Below, in pieces: positions 38,292 through 46,129 of a stretch of DNA of 64,000 bases. Source of the DNA: CALNYS01 sp942490855 (lineage in GTDB: Bacteria; Planctomycetota; Phycisphaerae; Phycisphaerales; UBA1924); NCBI GenBank assembly GCA_942490855.1, contig CALNYS010000004.1:682001-746000 (forward strand). Reading direction: 5' to 3'. Numbering within the stretch: position 1 is the first letter of the stretch; each line of letters opens with the position of its first letter. The position numbers and the translations under genes were made by a program. The notes below the pieces were generated by a model, which worked only from the letters and a program-made list of their open reading frames with translations, had not been told where the DNA came from and searched no databases.

Positions 38292-39442
38292 TCCGACGCT
38301 CTGTTCCCATCCTGTGCGCCCTCGCGGGCGTGTTCCCCGCGTACGCGTCGCAGCGCGCGCTGGTGAGCGACGACCTGCGCACGCGCCAGATCAGCACGCT
38401 ACTGATGCTGTCGGACAGCGGGGTGGAGATCGAAGACGACGTGTCGTCGGTCCGTCGCCTCCCGGCCGACGGGCTCCTGGGCGTGACACAAACCGGCGAA
38501 CGCGCCGTGAGCCCGACCCCCGGCTTCGGCTGGATCGAGCTTGTTGACGGGCAGCGGTACGTTGGGCGCTCGGCCGAGCGAGCGAGCGAGGAAGAATCGA
38601 TCGCGTGGGACCACCGCGACTTCGGCGTCCTGTGGATCCCGCTCGAATCCGTGCTGCGCGTGTCGCCCTCCGGGGAATCCCCGGCGCGGGCGCGCGACGA
38701 CGCCCCGGTTAGCGACCGTGTGTACCTCACCAACGGCGACGTGCTGACGGGCTACATCGTGCGCGCGGGCGCCGACTTCGCGGTCGAGACCGACGCGGGC
38801 GAGCTCAGCGTTGCGCCCGCGGAATTGGTCTCGCTCGCCCGGCTGTCCAACCCGTCGTCGGCCCCCGAGGGGGTCTACCTGTGGACGGCCGACGGTTCGG
38901 TGTTCGCCGCCGAGTCGGTCATCGACCTCACGGGCGAGCGCGTCCAGGTGGTGCTCCGCTCGGGCGAGAGCGCGGCCCTCGAGGTGTCGCAGATCCTCGG
39001 CGTGGCGTTCGAGGCGGAGCGCTACGTCCCGCTGGCATCGCTCGAGGCGCACACGACCCTTCCACGCAGCCGGCGCTGGTCCGTCGAGCCGTCCGCGACC
39101 CCGGCGCCGGGCAGCCTCGACGCCCCGCTCCTGTTTGCGCCGGACATCACGATCCCCGGCGCGATGACGCTCCGCTGGTCGCTCCCGAGCGGGGCTCTCC
39201 GCTTCGGCGCCACGGCTGTCATGCCGCCGAGCGCGTTCCCCTGGGGCGACTGCGAGATCGTGGTGCGCAGCGGCGGGGACGAGATCCAGCGGGCTCGCCT
39301 CAACGAAGAATCGCCACGCTTCGAGATCAACGCGCGGCTGGTGTCGTCGGATCTCGAGATCGAGGTGCTCGCCGGCGTCAACGGCGCCGTGCACGACGAG
39401 GTGACGCTGATCGCGCCGCTCGTTCTTCTCGAACCGCGCTGA
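38288..39442 (+). CDS. Exported protein of unknown function, last gene of the MoxR operon
   Basis: A 384-residue protein with a clear signal peptide (residues 1-20, ending AYAS). It is rich in beta strands. A repeated pattern of the type VYLTNGDVLTGYIV, VYLWTADGSVFAAESV and VVLRSGESAALEVSQILGV suggests small Sm-like or SH3-like beta modules that read D/G-turn motifs. The C-terminal 130 residues (FGATAVMPPSAFPWGDCEIVV) resemble carbohydrate-binding beta sandwiches of the NPCBM type only loosely. The start overlaps the toroid gene stop. The stop is five bases from a convergent gene. Confidence 0.7.
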   Translation: MIRRSVPILCALAGVFPAYASQRALVSDDLRTRQISTLLMLSDSGVEIEDDVSSVRRLPADGLLGVTQTGERAVSPTPGFGWIELVDGQRYVGRSAERASEEESIAWDHRDFGVLWIPLESVLRVSPSGESPARARDDAPVSDRVYLTNGDVLTGYIVRAGADFAVETDAGELSVAPAELVSLARLSNPSSAPEGVYLWTADGSVFAAESVIDLTGERVQVVLRSGESAALEVSQILGVAFEAERYVPLASLEAHTTLPRSRRWSVEPSATPAPGSLDAPLLFAPDITIPGAMTLRWSLPSGALRFGATAVMPPSAFPWGDCEIVVRSGGDEIQRARLNEESPRFEINARLVSSDLEIEVLAGVNGAVHDEVTLIAPLVLLEPR

Positions 39443-39446
39443 GCGC

Positions 39447-40589
39447 TCAGACGGATTCGAACAACGGTGTGTCCGCGTCGCTGACGCGCACGTCGTACCC
39501 GCCCATCGCACGAGAGAGACGCGCCGCGAGCGTGGGCATGAAGCCGCGTTCGGTGTTGGTGTGCCCCGCGAGCAGGACGCCGCAGCTCCGGTGAACGGCC
39601 GCGAGGCCCTCGTGATGGCTCATCTCGCCGGTAAAGAAGAGGGTGCACCCGTCGTCGATCGCGGCGTCGAGGAGATCGGCGCCGGAACCGGCGCACACGC
39701 CGATCCGCGTGACGGGCTCGTCGTTGACCAGCGCTGTCTTGACGACCGGGAGCCCGAGGTTTGCTTTGATGCGCTGGGCGAGTTCCGTCGGGCGGGCGGG
39801 GCGGTCGAGGGTGAGCCGGCGCCCGGCGCCGAGTCGACGGTTGGGCTTGGCTGTCAGCGGGTAGACGTCCCACGCGGGTTCCTCGTAGGGGTGGAACCGC
39901 TCGAGCATCTCTCGTGCGAGCCCGAGTGCGCGCCCGGGGCAGACCATCTCGAGGCGGACCTCGTCGACGCGTTCGAACGCCCCGGCTTCGCCTCGTGTCG
40001 GTGTGGCGCCCTCGCCGGCCAGGAACGTGCCGACGCCGTCGAGTTCAAAGGAGCATCGCTTGTAAAGACCGATGCGCCCGGCGCCGATCGACGCGAGCGC
40101 GTCGCGCACCTTCTCGGCGTCTTCGCGCGGGACGAAGGTGACGATTTTGTGGTCGGCCCCGTCGCTGTGACGCTTCGCGGGATCAAGTGCGCGGACGTCG
40201 CCGAAACTCGCCGAGGGCGCTTGGCCCGCCGGGGCGAGGGCGCCGCAGAGCCAGTCGGTGAGCCCGTCCTCGACCGCGTCGAGCGCCGTGTGCGGGGAGT
40301 AGACAGCCATGCCCGCCTCGATCGCCCGGAGGAGGGCGAGGGATTTGACGTCGGGCCCGGCGAGCCGCTTGGTCGGGCGGAAGAGAGGCGGGTGGTACGA
40401 GACGATCGCGCTCGCCCGGGCCCGCGCCGCATCCTCGACGACGGCCGGGGTGCAGTCGACGGTGATCACCACCGGGCCGGTCAGCTCGCGGGACGGGTCG
40501 CCCACGACGAGGCCTACGTTGTCCCATTCCTCGGCGAGCCTCGGGTCCGCGATCGACCCCATGGCCCTCATCAGATCTTCAACCTTCAT
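39447..40589 (-). CDS. Nif3-like dinuclear metal centre protein
   Basis: A 380-residue Nif3/YqfO-type protein. The N-terminal part has RLAEEWDNVGLVVGD and the metal histidines in IVSYHPPLFRPTKRL. The C-terminal half has CAGSGADLLDAAIDDG and LFFTGEMSHHEGL and AGHTNTERGF with further metal ligands. The central insert (KIVTFVPREDAEKVRDALAS) is the PII/CutA-like domain typical of the longer family members. The biochemical role is not settled in the family. A GGAGGG ribosome site fixes the ATG, and TAGGCT some 23 bases upstream may be its -10 element. Confidence 0.88.
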   Translation of the reverse strand: MKVEDLMRAMGSIADPRLAEEWDNVGLVVGDPSRELTGPVVITVDCTPAVVEDAARARASAIVSYHPPLFRPTKRLAGPDVKSLALLRAIEAGMAVYSPHTALDAVEDGLTDWLCGALAPAGQAPSASFGDVRALDPAKRHSDGADHKIVTFVPREDAEKVRDALASIGAGRIGLYKRCSFELDGVGTFLAGEGATPTRGEAGAFERVDEVRLEMVCPGRALGLAREMLERFHPYEEPAWDVYPLTAKPNRRLGAGRRLTLDRPARPTELAQRIKANLGLPVVKTALVNDEPVTRIGVCAGSGADLLDAAIDDGCTLFFTGEMSHHEGLAAVHRSCGVLLAGHTNTERGFMPTLAARLSRAMGGYDVRVSDADTPLFESV

Positions 40590-40640
40590 GCGCCGCCCTC
40601 CAGGGGACACCAGCCTACGCGACGCCGGCCCCGCGGGCAC

Positions 40641-40646
40641 TACACT
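40641..40646 (+). promoter_or_regulatory. -10 hexamer TACACT for the leaderless PIN-PhoH gene
   Basis: TACACT ends six bases before the ATG at 40653. Confidence 0.6.
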
Positions 40647-40652
40647 GCTCGC

Positions 40653-42062
40653 ATGAGTCCAACCCCCGCCACCGACGGGCAGAGCGGCGTCAAGACCTTC
40701 GTTCTCGACACCAACGTTCTGCTCTACAACCCCGACGCGCTCTTCGTTTTCGAGGACAACGACGTCGTTATCCCCTTCGCGGTGGTCGAGGAGCTCGACG
40801 ACTTCAAGCGGGGCAACGAGGACCTCGCCCGCAACGCGAGGCGGTGCATCCGTCATCTCGACCGCCTGCGCGGGCTCGGGAAGATCACCGAGGGCGTTCC
40901 CTGGGGCGAGAACGGGACCACCGGGCGCGTGCGCATCGCGGTGGGCGAGGAGGAGCGCCCCGCGGCGATCTCCAAGGACACGCCCGACAACCGCATCATC
41001 GGGGTCGCCCACGCGCTCCTGCGAGAAGGCCTGCGCGCCATCTTTGTGTCCAAGGACATCAACGCGCGCATCAAGGCCGACGCGCTCGGCATCGCGGCAG
41101 AGGACTTCGAGCACCGCAAGGTTGACGCGGACCGTCTCTTCACCGGGTTCTTCGAGGTCGAAACGACCGGTGGGGTTATCGACGAGCTCTACGAGCAGCG
41201 CATGCTCCCGCTCGATCGCATTGACGAGAAGCTGAATTACAGCGAGGCCGACGGTTCGTCGTTCGAGCACGAGCTCTCTCCCAACGAGTTCGTGATCCTC
41301 AAGGACGCGGCGGACGAATCGCACTCAGGGCTCGCGCGCCGTCTCGCGGACACGGAGCACCTGATCCCGGTCTCCACGCCGCGCAAGCCGATCTTCGGCG
41401 TCATGTCGCGCAACACAGAACAGACGCTCGCGATGGACCTGCTCCTCGACGACGACGTGCGCCTGGTCACGCTCACCGGCGGGGCGGGCACGGGCAAGAC
41501 GCTCCTCGCGCTCGCCGCGGGGATGAACAAGGTGTTCCAGGAGGAACGCTACGACAAGCTCCTCGTCGCGCGCCCCATCGTCCCGATGGGCAAGGACATC
41601 GGCTACCTGCCGGGCGAGAAGGACGAGAAGCTCTCCGCGTGGATGCAGCCGATCTTCGACAACCTCGAGTACCTGCTCTCGACCCGCGGGAGCGCGTTCC
41701 AGTCGCCCGAGTCGATCAGCACCGAGCAGCGCCTCGAGCGCCTCCTCGCCGACGGCAAGCTGATGCTCGAAGCCCTGACGTACATCCGCGGGCGTTCGAT
41801 CCCCAACCAGTTCATGATCGTTGACGAGGCGCAGAACCTGACGCCGCACGAGGTCAAGACGATCATCAGCCGTGCGGGCGAGGGCACCAAGCTGGTGCTC
41901 ACCGGCGACATCGAGCAGATCGACAACCCGTACCTCGACTCCGCGTCCAACGGGCTGTCCTACTCGATCGAGCGCCTCAAGGGCGCCGGCATCGTTGGGC
42001 ACGTGACGCTGCGCAAGTCCGAGCGCAGCGAGCTGGCGAGCCTCGCCGCCGAGAAACTGTAA
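40653..42062 (+). CDS. PIN domain-PhoH family ATPase (PhoH2-type)
   Basis: A 469-residue fusion of a PIN ribonuclease domain and a PhoH RNA-helicase-like ATPase. The PIN half has VLDTNVLLYNPDAL (Asp19), the acidic VVEELDDF near residue 45, and SKDTPDNRII and VSKDINAR with the later acidic residues, so the metal site looks complete. The PhoH half has Walker A GGAGTGKT at residues 276-283 and Walker B MIVDEAQN near residue 391. PhoH2 proteins unwind and cut RNA in an ATP-dependent way. No antitoxin-like partner gene is upstream. A leaderless start is supported by TACACT. Confidence 0.9.
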   Translation: MSPTPATDGQSGVKTFVLDTNVLLYNPDALFVFEDNDVVIPFAVVEELDDFKRGNEDLARNARRCIRHLDRLRGLGKITEGVPWGENGTTGRVRIAVGEEERPAAISKDTPDNRIIGVAHALLREGLRAIFVSKDINARIKADALGIAAEDFEHRKVDADRLFTGFFEVETTGGVIDELYEQRMLPLDRIDEKLNYSEADGSSFEHELSPNEFVILKDAADESHSGLARRLADTEHLIPVSTPRKPIFGVMSRNTEQTLAMDLLLDDDVRLVTLTGGAGTGKTLLALAAGMNKVFQEERYDKLLVARPIVPMGKDIGYLPGEKDEKLSAWMQPIFDNLEYLLSTRGSAFQSPESISTEQRLERLLADGKLMLEALTYIRGRSIPNQFMIVDEAQNLTPHEVKTIISRAGEGTKLVLTGDIEQIDNPYLDSASNGLSYSIERLKGAGIVGHVTLRKSERSELASLAAEKL

Positions 42063-42067
42063 GAGAG

Positions 42068-42092
42068 CCCGGCCCCGTTCTGAGGCCGGGCC
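42068..42092. terminator. Hairpin between convergent PIN-PhoH and PEP-CTERM genes
   Basis: GCCCGGCC (42068-42075) pairs perfectly with GGCCGGGC (42085-42092). No T-tract follows, so it may end transcription from either side only partly. Confidence 0.5.
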
Positions 42093-42113
42093 CCTGTGTT
42101 GTGTTGCCGTGGG

Positions 42114-42695
42114 TCAGCGACGCCTGCGCAGCGCGCCCATGGCGGCGAAACCGAAGAGCGACGCCGCGCCGGGCGCGGGCACGAACGTCAGGTCGATCTG
42201 GACGAACGATCCCGCGTCGAACAGGTACGGCCCGGTGATGATCCGGACCCAGTCGTCGCCGAACTCGATGTTGTCGGCGCTGAACGCCGCGTAGGCGGGC
42301 GGGGCGCCGTCCTCGGTGACGATGCTGCCGCCGAACGAGACGGAGACCGCGCCGATGTACTGCTCGGGATCCCCGACGACGTCGATGTCGCGGATCTCCA
42401 TCGCGGTTGGTTCGTGCCCCGAGTCAAACCACGGGCTAAACCAGGCTACGTAGGTGTCGAGCCGGATCGAATGGCTGGTGAAATCCAGGGTGAAGTTCAC
42501 GTCTTGCGAGATGGAAAGCGAGTACTCGACCCCGGGGTCTGCGACCACCACGGTGTCTCGCAGTGATTCGCTGCCGTTGAGCTGGGCGCGTCCCCAGATC
42601 TCAACGCTGTCGCCCAGCATCGACGCGTGGGCGGGGATCGCGGTCAGGGCCGTGAGGGCCAGCGCGGGAACACAGAAGCGGTTGCGGCTCTTCAT
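42114..42695 (-). CDS. PEP-CTERM-type exported protein
   Basis: A 193-residue exported protein with a signal peptide (residues 1-24, ending AHAS) and a C-terminus reading FVPAPGAASLFGFAAMGA followed by LRRRR, a PEP-CTERM-like sorting signal. The body is beta-rich (VEYSLSISQDVNFTLDF, then IGAVSVSFGGSIV) with no catalytic motif, so a surface or matrix structural protein is likely. The family is processed by exosortases, and none is in the window. The start ATG at 42695 has a GGAGAA ribosome site. Confidence 0.8.
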   Translation of the reverse strand: MKSRNRFCVPALALTALTAIPAHASMLGDSVEIWGRAQLNGSESLRDTVVVADPGVEYSLSISQDVNFTLDFTSHSIRLDTYVAWFSPWFDSGHEPTAMEIRDIDVVGDPEQYIGAVSVSFGGSIVTEDGAPPAYAAFSADNIEFGDDWVRIITGPYLFDAGSFVQIDLTFVPAPGAASLFGFAAMGALRRRR

Positions 42696-42834
42696 TATGG
42701 ATTCTCCTCTTGCAATTGGCTGGCGCCGGGCGGGAACACACGCCCGCAGCGTCGGCGTATGCGTCTGCGCGAGCAGGGAGGATCTCTCAGCAAGCGTGCA
42801 AAAAGGCGCTGTTTCACGAGTTCCCGGCGGACTC

Positions 42835-42862
42835 TTGACGCGTCCGGGGGCTCGGGTACAGT
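42835..42862 (+). promoter_or_regulatory. Promoter of tRNA-Glu
   Basis: TTGACG at 42835-42840 and TACAGT at 42857-42862 with a 16-base spacer, 38 bases before the mature tRNA 5' end. Confidence 0.65.
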
Positions 42863-42900
42863 GTTGGGCTGCCCGGGACTCATCGGGCGCCAGCTTCTTG

Positions 42901-42975
42901 GGCCCCATCGTCTAGTCTGGTCCAGGACGCCAGGTTCTCATCCTGGAAACCGGGGTTCGAATCCCCGTGGGGTCA
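42901..42975 (+). tRNA. tRNA-Glu (anticodon CTC)
   Basis: A complete cloverleaf. The acceptor arms are GGCCCCA and TGGGGTC with discriminator A at 42975. The anticodon stem CCAGG/CCTGG holds the loop TTCTCAT, so the anticodon is CTC and reads GAG. The T arm is CGGGG-TTCGAAT-CCCCG. CCA is not encoded (ATTTAC follows), so it must be added after 3' trimming. It has its own promoter upstream and a strong terminator downstream. Confidence 0.93.
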
Positions 42976-43006
42976 TTTACGGCCATGCCGTGAACGACGA
43001 CCGAAT

Positions 43007-43034
43007 CAAGGGAGCCCCCGGGCTCCCTTGTTTG
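43007..43034 (+). terminator. Intrinsic terminator of the tRNA-Glu unit
   Basis: A ten-pair stem (CAAGGGAGCC with GGCTCCCTTG, arms 43007-43016 and 43021-43030, loop CCCG) followed by TTTGTTAT. Confidence 0.75.
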
Positions 43035-43204
43035 TTATCGGGCGCGGCAGCGCCCACCCGCTGCAAACCCACCCTCTCACCGGTGAACCGCGCCGCCGCG
43101 TGTTGCCCCGCCGCGGATGTATTTGAGCGTTGATGTGTTGAGGCAGGGGTTCCCAGCCTCGCAGCAGGATTGCAGCCCGCGACCGAGCGGGAGGAGGAGC
43201 AGCC

Positions 43205-44176
43205 ATGAGCACCAAGTCACGCACCACCACCAGTATTCTCACCGCCGCCGGCGCCGCGCTCGCCATTACCGGCGTCGCGCTGATGAGCCCGCTCGCGTCG
43301 GCTCAGGGCTCGATCCACGACGCCGGCAACGGCGACGGCATCGCCGGCAACAGCGGCGGGTCAACCTCGCCCGCCGAGATCACGCTCACGGGCATCGTGC
43401 GTGACTTCCGCGAACGCAACGACGCCAGCGGCAACGGGCACCCCGACTTTGAGCGACGCCCCAGCTCGGGCTTCGGGCATTACATGGGCAACATCGAGAT
43501 GGAGCTCGACGACAACTTCAAGCCCGTCTTCAGCGGCGAAGGCGCGAAGGTCAACCGCCAGTGGAAGGACAGCGCCGGGCGCCCCATCCACCCGTCGCTC
43601 TACGACCCCAGCCTCGGTGATTCCGCCGGCGCATGGGGCTCGGACGACTCGGGCGGCATCACTTCGGCGAGCAGCTTCGCCCAGTGGTTCCGCGACACGC
43701 CCGGGAAGAATATGTCCAAGCCGCTCGACATCACGCTCGTGCGCCAAGCGAACAGCAACGTCTACGTCTTCGACGACCGCCAGGACCCGTTCTATCAGAA
43801 CCGCGGCGGCTTCTTCCCGATCAACAACGACCTCTTCCTCAACAGCTCCGGCGACAACAAGAACTTCCACTTCACGTACGAGCTCCAAACCGAGTTCGTC
43901 TACGAGGCCAACTCCGGGCAGATCTTCACGTTCAACGGCGACGACGACGTCTGGGTCTTCATCGACGGGCGCTGCGTGATCGATATCGGCGGCGTCCACG
44001 GGCGGACCGCGCAGACGGTCGATCTCGACCGCCTCGACTGGCTCGACGACGGCGGGGTCTACCGCCTGAGCTTCTTCTTCGCCGAGCGTCACCGCACGCA
44101 GTCGAACTTCCGCGTCGAGACGACCCTCCAGCTCCGCGCCGCGGCGCTCCCGACGGTCGCCGGCATGGCCGACTAA
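43205..44176 (+). CDS. Exported fibro-slime domain protein
   Basis: A 323-residue exported protein. The signal peptide covers about residues 1-34 (ending LASAQ). The fibro-slime domain is clear in its second half: FEYV-like ELQTEFVYE, then FTFNGDDDVWVFIDG, CVIDIGGVHGR and VYRLSFFFAERH, the calcium-binding beta-sandwich related to PA14 domains. Such domains occur in cellulose-binding and slime-mould adhesion proteins and suggest a role in surface binding or polysaccharide recognition. It lacks the PEP-CTERM tail of its neighbours. Ribosome sites GGGAGGAGG precede the ATG. Confidence 0.87.
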   Translation: MSTKSRTTTSILTAAGAALAITGVALMSPLASAQGSIHDAGNGDGIAGNSGGSTSPAEITLTGIVRDFRERNDASGNGHPDFERRPSSGFGHYMGNIEMELDDNFKPVFSGEGAKVNRQWKDSAGRPIHPSLYDPSLGDSAGAWGSDDSGGITSASSFAQWFRDTPGKNMSKPLDITLVRQANSNVYVFDDRQDPFYQNRGGFFPINNDLFLNSSGDNKNFHFTYELQTEFVYEANSGQIFTFNGDDDVWVFIDGRCVIDIGGVHGRTAQTVDLDRLDWLDDGGVYRLSFFFAERHRTQSNFRVETTLQLRAAALPTVAGMAD

Positions 44177-44215
44177 CCCACGACGCACCATCCTGCTGCC
44201 ACCCGATCCTTGCGA

Positions 44216-44251
44216 GGGCCCCTTCCGGAACACTGGAGGGGACCCTTTTTT
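44216..44251 (+). terminator. Intrinsic terminator of the fibro-slime gene
   Basis: An eleven-pair stem with one mismatch and one G-U pair (44216-44226 with 44235-44245), directly followed by TTTTTT at 44246-44251. Confidence 0.8.
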
Positions 44252-44262
44252 CATTGGCGGGA

Positions 44263-44268
44263 TACACT
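44263..44268 (+). promoter_or_regulatory. -10 hexamer TACACT for the RlmN-like gene
   Basis: TACACT ends ten bases before the ATG at 44279, so the leader would be only a few bases at most. It supports this start over the longer frame from 44210, which would cross the upstream terminator. Confidence 0.5.
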
Positions 44269-44278
44269 CGTGGGCCCT

Positions 44279-45355
44279 ATGAACGCCGTCTCGCCCATCT
44301 CGCCCCTCGCCAGCACGTGCGAGGAGTTCGTCGCCGCCTCCGAACGCAAGGACCGCGCCCGGCGTGACTACCGCGCGTTCCATCGCGCCGCGGAAGGGTT
44401 CGAGGGGCTCGTCCCCCGCCCGCACCACGTCGCCGAGAGCGAGAGCAGCGAGGGCGTCGTGCGCAAGTTCCTGCTGCGCGTGCCCAGCGCCCCCGTCCGC
44501 GCCGGGTCCAGGGCCCTGCCCGTCCTGGGCGACGAATCCCTCGAGACAGAATCGGTCGTCATCCCGATGGCGACCCGGCGTGGCGACACCACCCACACGC
44601 TCTGCGTCTCCTCGCAGGTCGGGTGCGCGATGGGCTGCGAGTTCTGCGAGACGGCGCAGATGGGTCTCATCCGCTCACTCACCCCCGACGAGATCGTCGC
44701 GCAGTGGTGGGCCGCGACGCACTACCTCGGGCAGAGCATCAAGAACATCGTCTTCATGGGGATGGGCGAGCCGCTCGACAACCTCGACGCGGTCCTCCAG
44801 GCCATCGCTGTGCTGACCGATCACTCGGGCCCCGCCGTCGCGATGAGCAACATCACCGTCTCCACGGTCGGGCGCGTCAAGGAGATGCGCGTCCTGAGCG
44901 AGCGCGTCCGCGAGCACGGCTGGAAGCGCTTGAACCTCGCCGTCTCGGTCAACGCGCCCAACGACGAGATCCGTAACGCGATCATGCCCTTCAACCGGGC
45001 GGCGCCCCTCGACGAGCTGATCGAGGTGCTCGAGAACTGGCCGCTGCGTTCCTCGATGGGCATCTGCGCCGAGTACGTGCTGATCCCCGGCGTCAACGAC
45101 GCCGACGAGCACGCCGACGAGCTGGCTCACCGCGTGCGCAATGTCCGCTGCTGCGTGAACGTGATCCCGTACAACCCGCGCCGCGATTCCCCGTGGCCCG
45201 CGCCCGAGGAGCGGGACGTGCAGCGGTTTCTTGACCGCCTGGAGTCGCGCGGGCAGTTCTGCAAGCGCCGGCGCACCAAGGGGCGCGATTCGATGGCCGC
45301 GTGCGGGCAGCTCGGCAACGAGCGCATCCGCGGGCGCCGCCTCGTTGACAACTAA
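44279..45355 (+). CDS. rlmN: RlmN/Cfr-like radical SAM rRNA methyltransferase
   Basis: A 358-residue radical SAM enzyme. The cluster cysteines are Cys116, Cys120 and Cys123 in VGCAMGCEFC, the motif GMGEPLDN binds SAM, and the methyl-carrying cysteine is in SMAACGQLG near the C-terminus. LCVSSQVGC supplies the preceding conserved segment. RlmN methylates A2503 of 23S rRNA and some tRNAs. The N-terminal accessory domain is shorter than usual and the cluster motif continues ETAQMGLIRSLTPDE instead of the common STGQQG form, so it may belong to a side branch. The start is chosen from the nearby -10 element. Confidence 0.78.
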   Translation: MNAVSPISPLASTCEEFVAASERKDRARRDYRAFHRAAEGFEGLVPRPHHVAESESSEGVVRKFLLRVPSAPVRAGSRALPVLGDESLETESVVIPMATRRGDTTHTLCVSSQVGCAMGCEFCETAQMGLIRSLTPDEIVAQWWAATHYLGQSIKNIVFMGMGEPLDNLDAVLQAIAVLTDHSGPAVAMSNITVSTVGRVKEMRVLSERVREHGWKRLNLAVSVNAPNDEIRNAIMPFNRAAPLDELIEVLENWPLRSSMGICAEYVLIPGVNDADEHADELAHRVRNVRCCVNVIPYNPRRDSPWPAPEERDVQRFLDRLESRGQFCKRRRTKGRDSMAACGQLGNERIRGRRLVDN

Positions 45356-46128
45356 CTCAGCCCGCGCGCCGCGCCGCCGTCGATCACCAGCGTCGTTCCC
45401 GTGACAAACGCCGCCGCTTCGCTGCACAGGTACGCCGCGCCCTCCGCGAACGCGTCCGGGTCGCCGACACGCCCGGCGGGGATGCTCGCGGACAGCCGTT
45501 CGAAGAGGGCGTCCTCGCTCTCGCCCCCGTCTCGCCGCAGGTGGAGCAGGCGCTCCGTCGCGTGCATGCCGGGGCAGAGGGTGTTGATCGTGACGCCCCG
45601 CGGCGCGAGCTCGTCGGCGAGGCTCTTGGAGAGGCCCACGATCGCCGGGCGCAGCGCGTTGCTGATCGTCAGGCCGGGGATCGGCTGCTTTGCCGAGACG
45701 CTCGCGACGTTGACGATCCGTCCCCAGCCGCGCTCCATCATCCCGGGCGCCGCCGCGCGCACGAGCCGCACGACATTGAGGAGCGTCGCGTCGTAGGACG
45801 CCAGCCACGCCTCGTCGTCGCACTCGAAGAACGCCCCCGGCTTCGGGCCGCCGGTGTTGGTGATCAGGATGTCCAGCGCCCCGTGCGCTCGTTCGGCCTC
45901 GCGCACGGCCGTCGCGCAGCCCTCGGCGGTCGAGACATCCGCGAGGACGCCCTCCGCTTGTCCGCCCAGCGCCGTGATCTCGCTGACCACGCTCTGAACA
46001 GCTTCGGCGCCGCGCGCGCTCACGCACACGGAAACGCCCTCGCGCGCCAGGCGCCGCGCGATCGCGCGCCCGAGCCCCTTGCTTCCCGCCGTGACCAGCG
46101 CCGTCTTGCCCGCGATCCCCAGGTCCAT
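45352..46128 (-). CDS. Atypical short-chain dehydrogenase/reductase-like protein lacking the catalytic Tyr and Lys
   Basis: A 258-residue SDR-fold protein. The cofactor loop is TAGSKGLGRAIA, and ITNTGGPKPG replaces the usual NNAG. After the serine region VNVASVSA, the segment where YxxxK should occur reads TISNALRPAIVG, so the catalytic tyrosine and lysine are both missing. This matches a known group of SDR-like proteins annotated as ketoacyl reductase-like without the perfect catalytic set. Its start is one base after the stop of the aldehyde dehydrogenase gene. The 3' end overlaps rlmN by four bases. Confidence 0.85.
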   Translation of the reverse strand: MDLGIAGKTALVTAGSKGLGRAIARRLAREGVSVCVSARGAEAVQSVVSEITALGGQAEGVLADVSTAEGCATAVREAERAHGALDILITNTGGPKPGAFFECDDEAWLASYDATLLNVVRLVRAAAPGMMERGWGRIVNVASVSAKQPIPGLTISNALRPAIVGLSKSLADELAPRGVTINTLCPGMHATERLLHLRRDGGESEDALFERLSASIPAGRVGDPDAFAEGAAYLCSEAAAFVTGTTLVIDGGAARGLS

Positions 46129-46129
46129 C

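Noticed and set aside
42901..44176. tRNA-Glu as an integration site for a genomic island
   Set aside because: No integrase, no repeat of the tRNA 3' end downstream and no change of base composition were seen.
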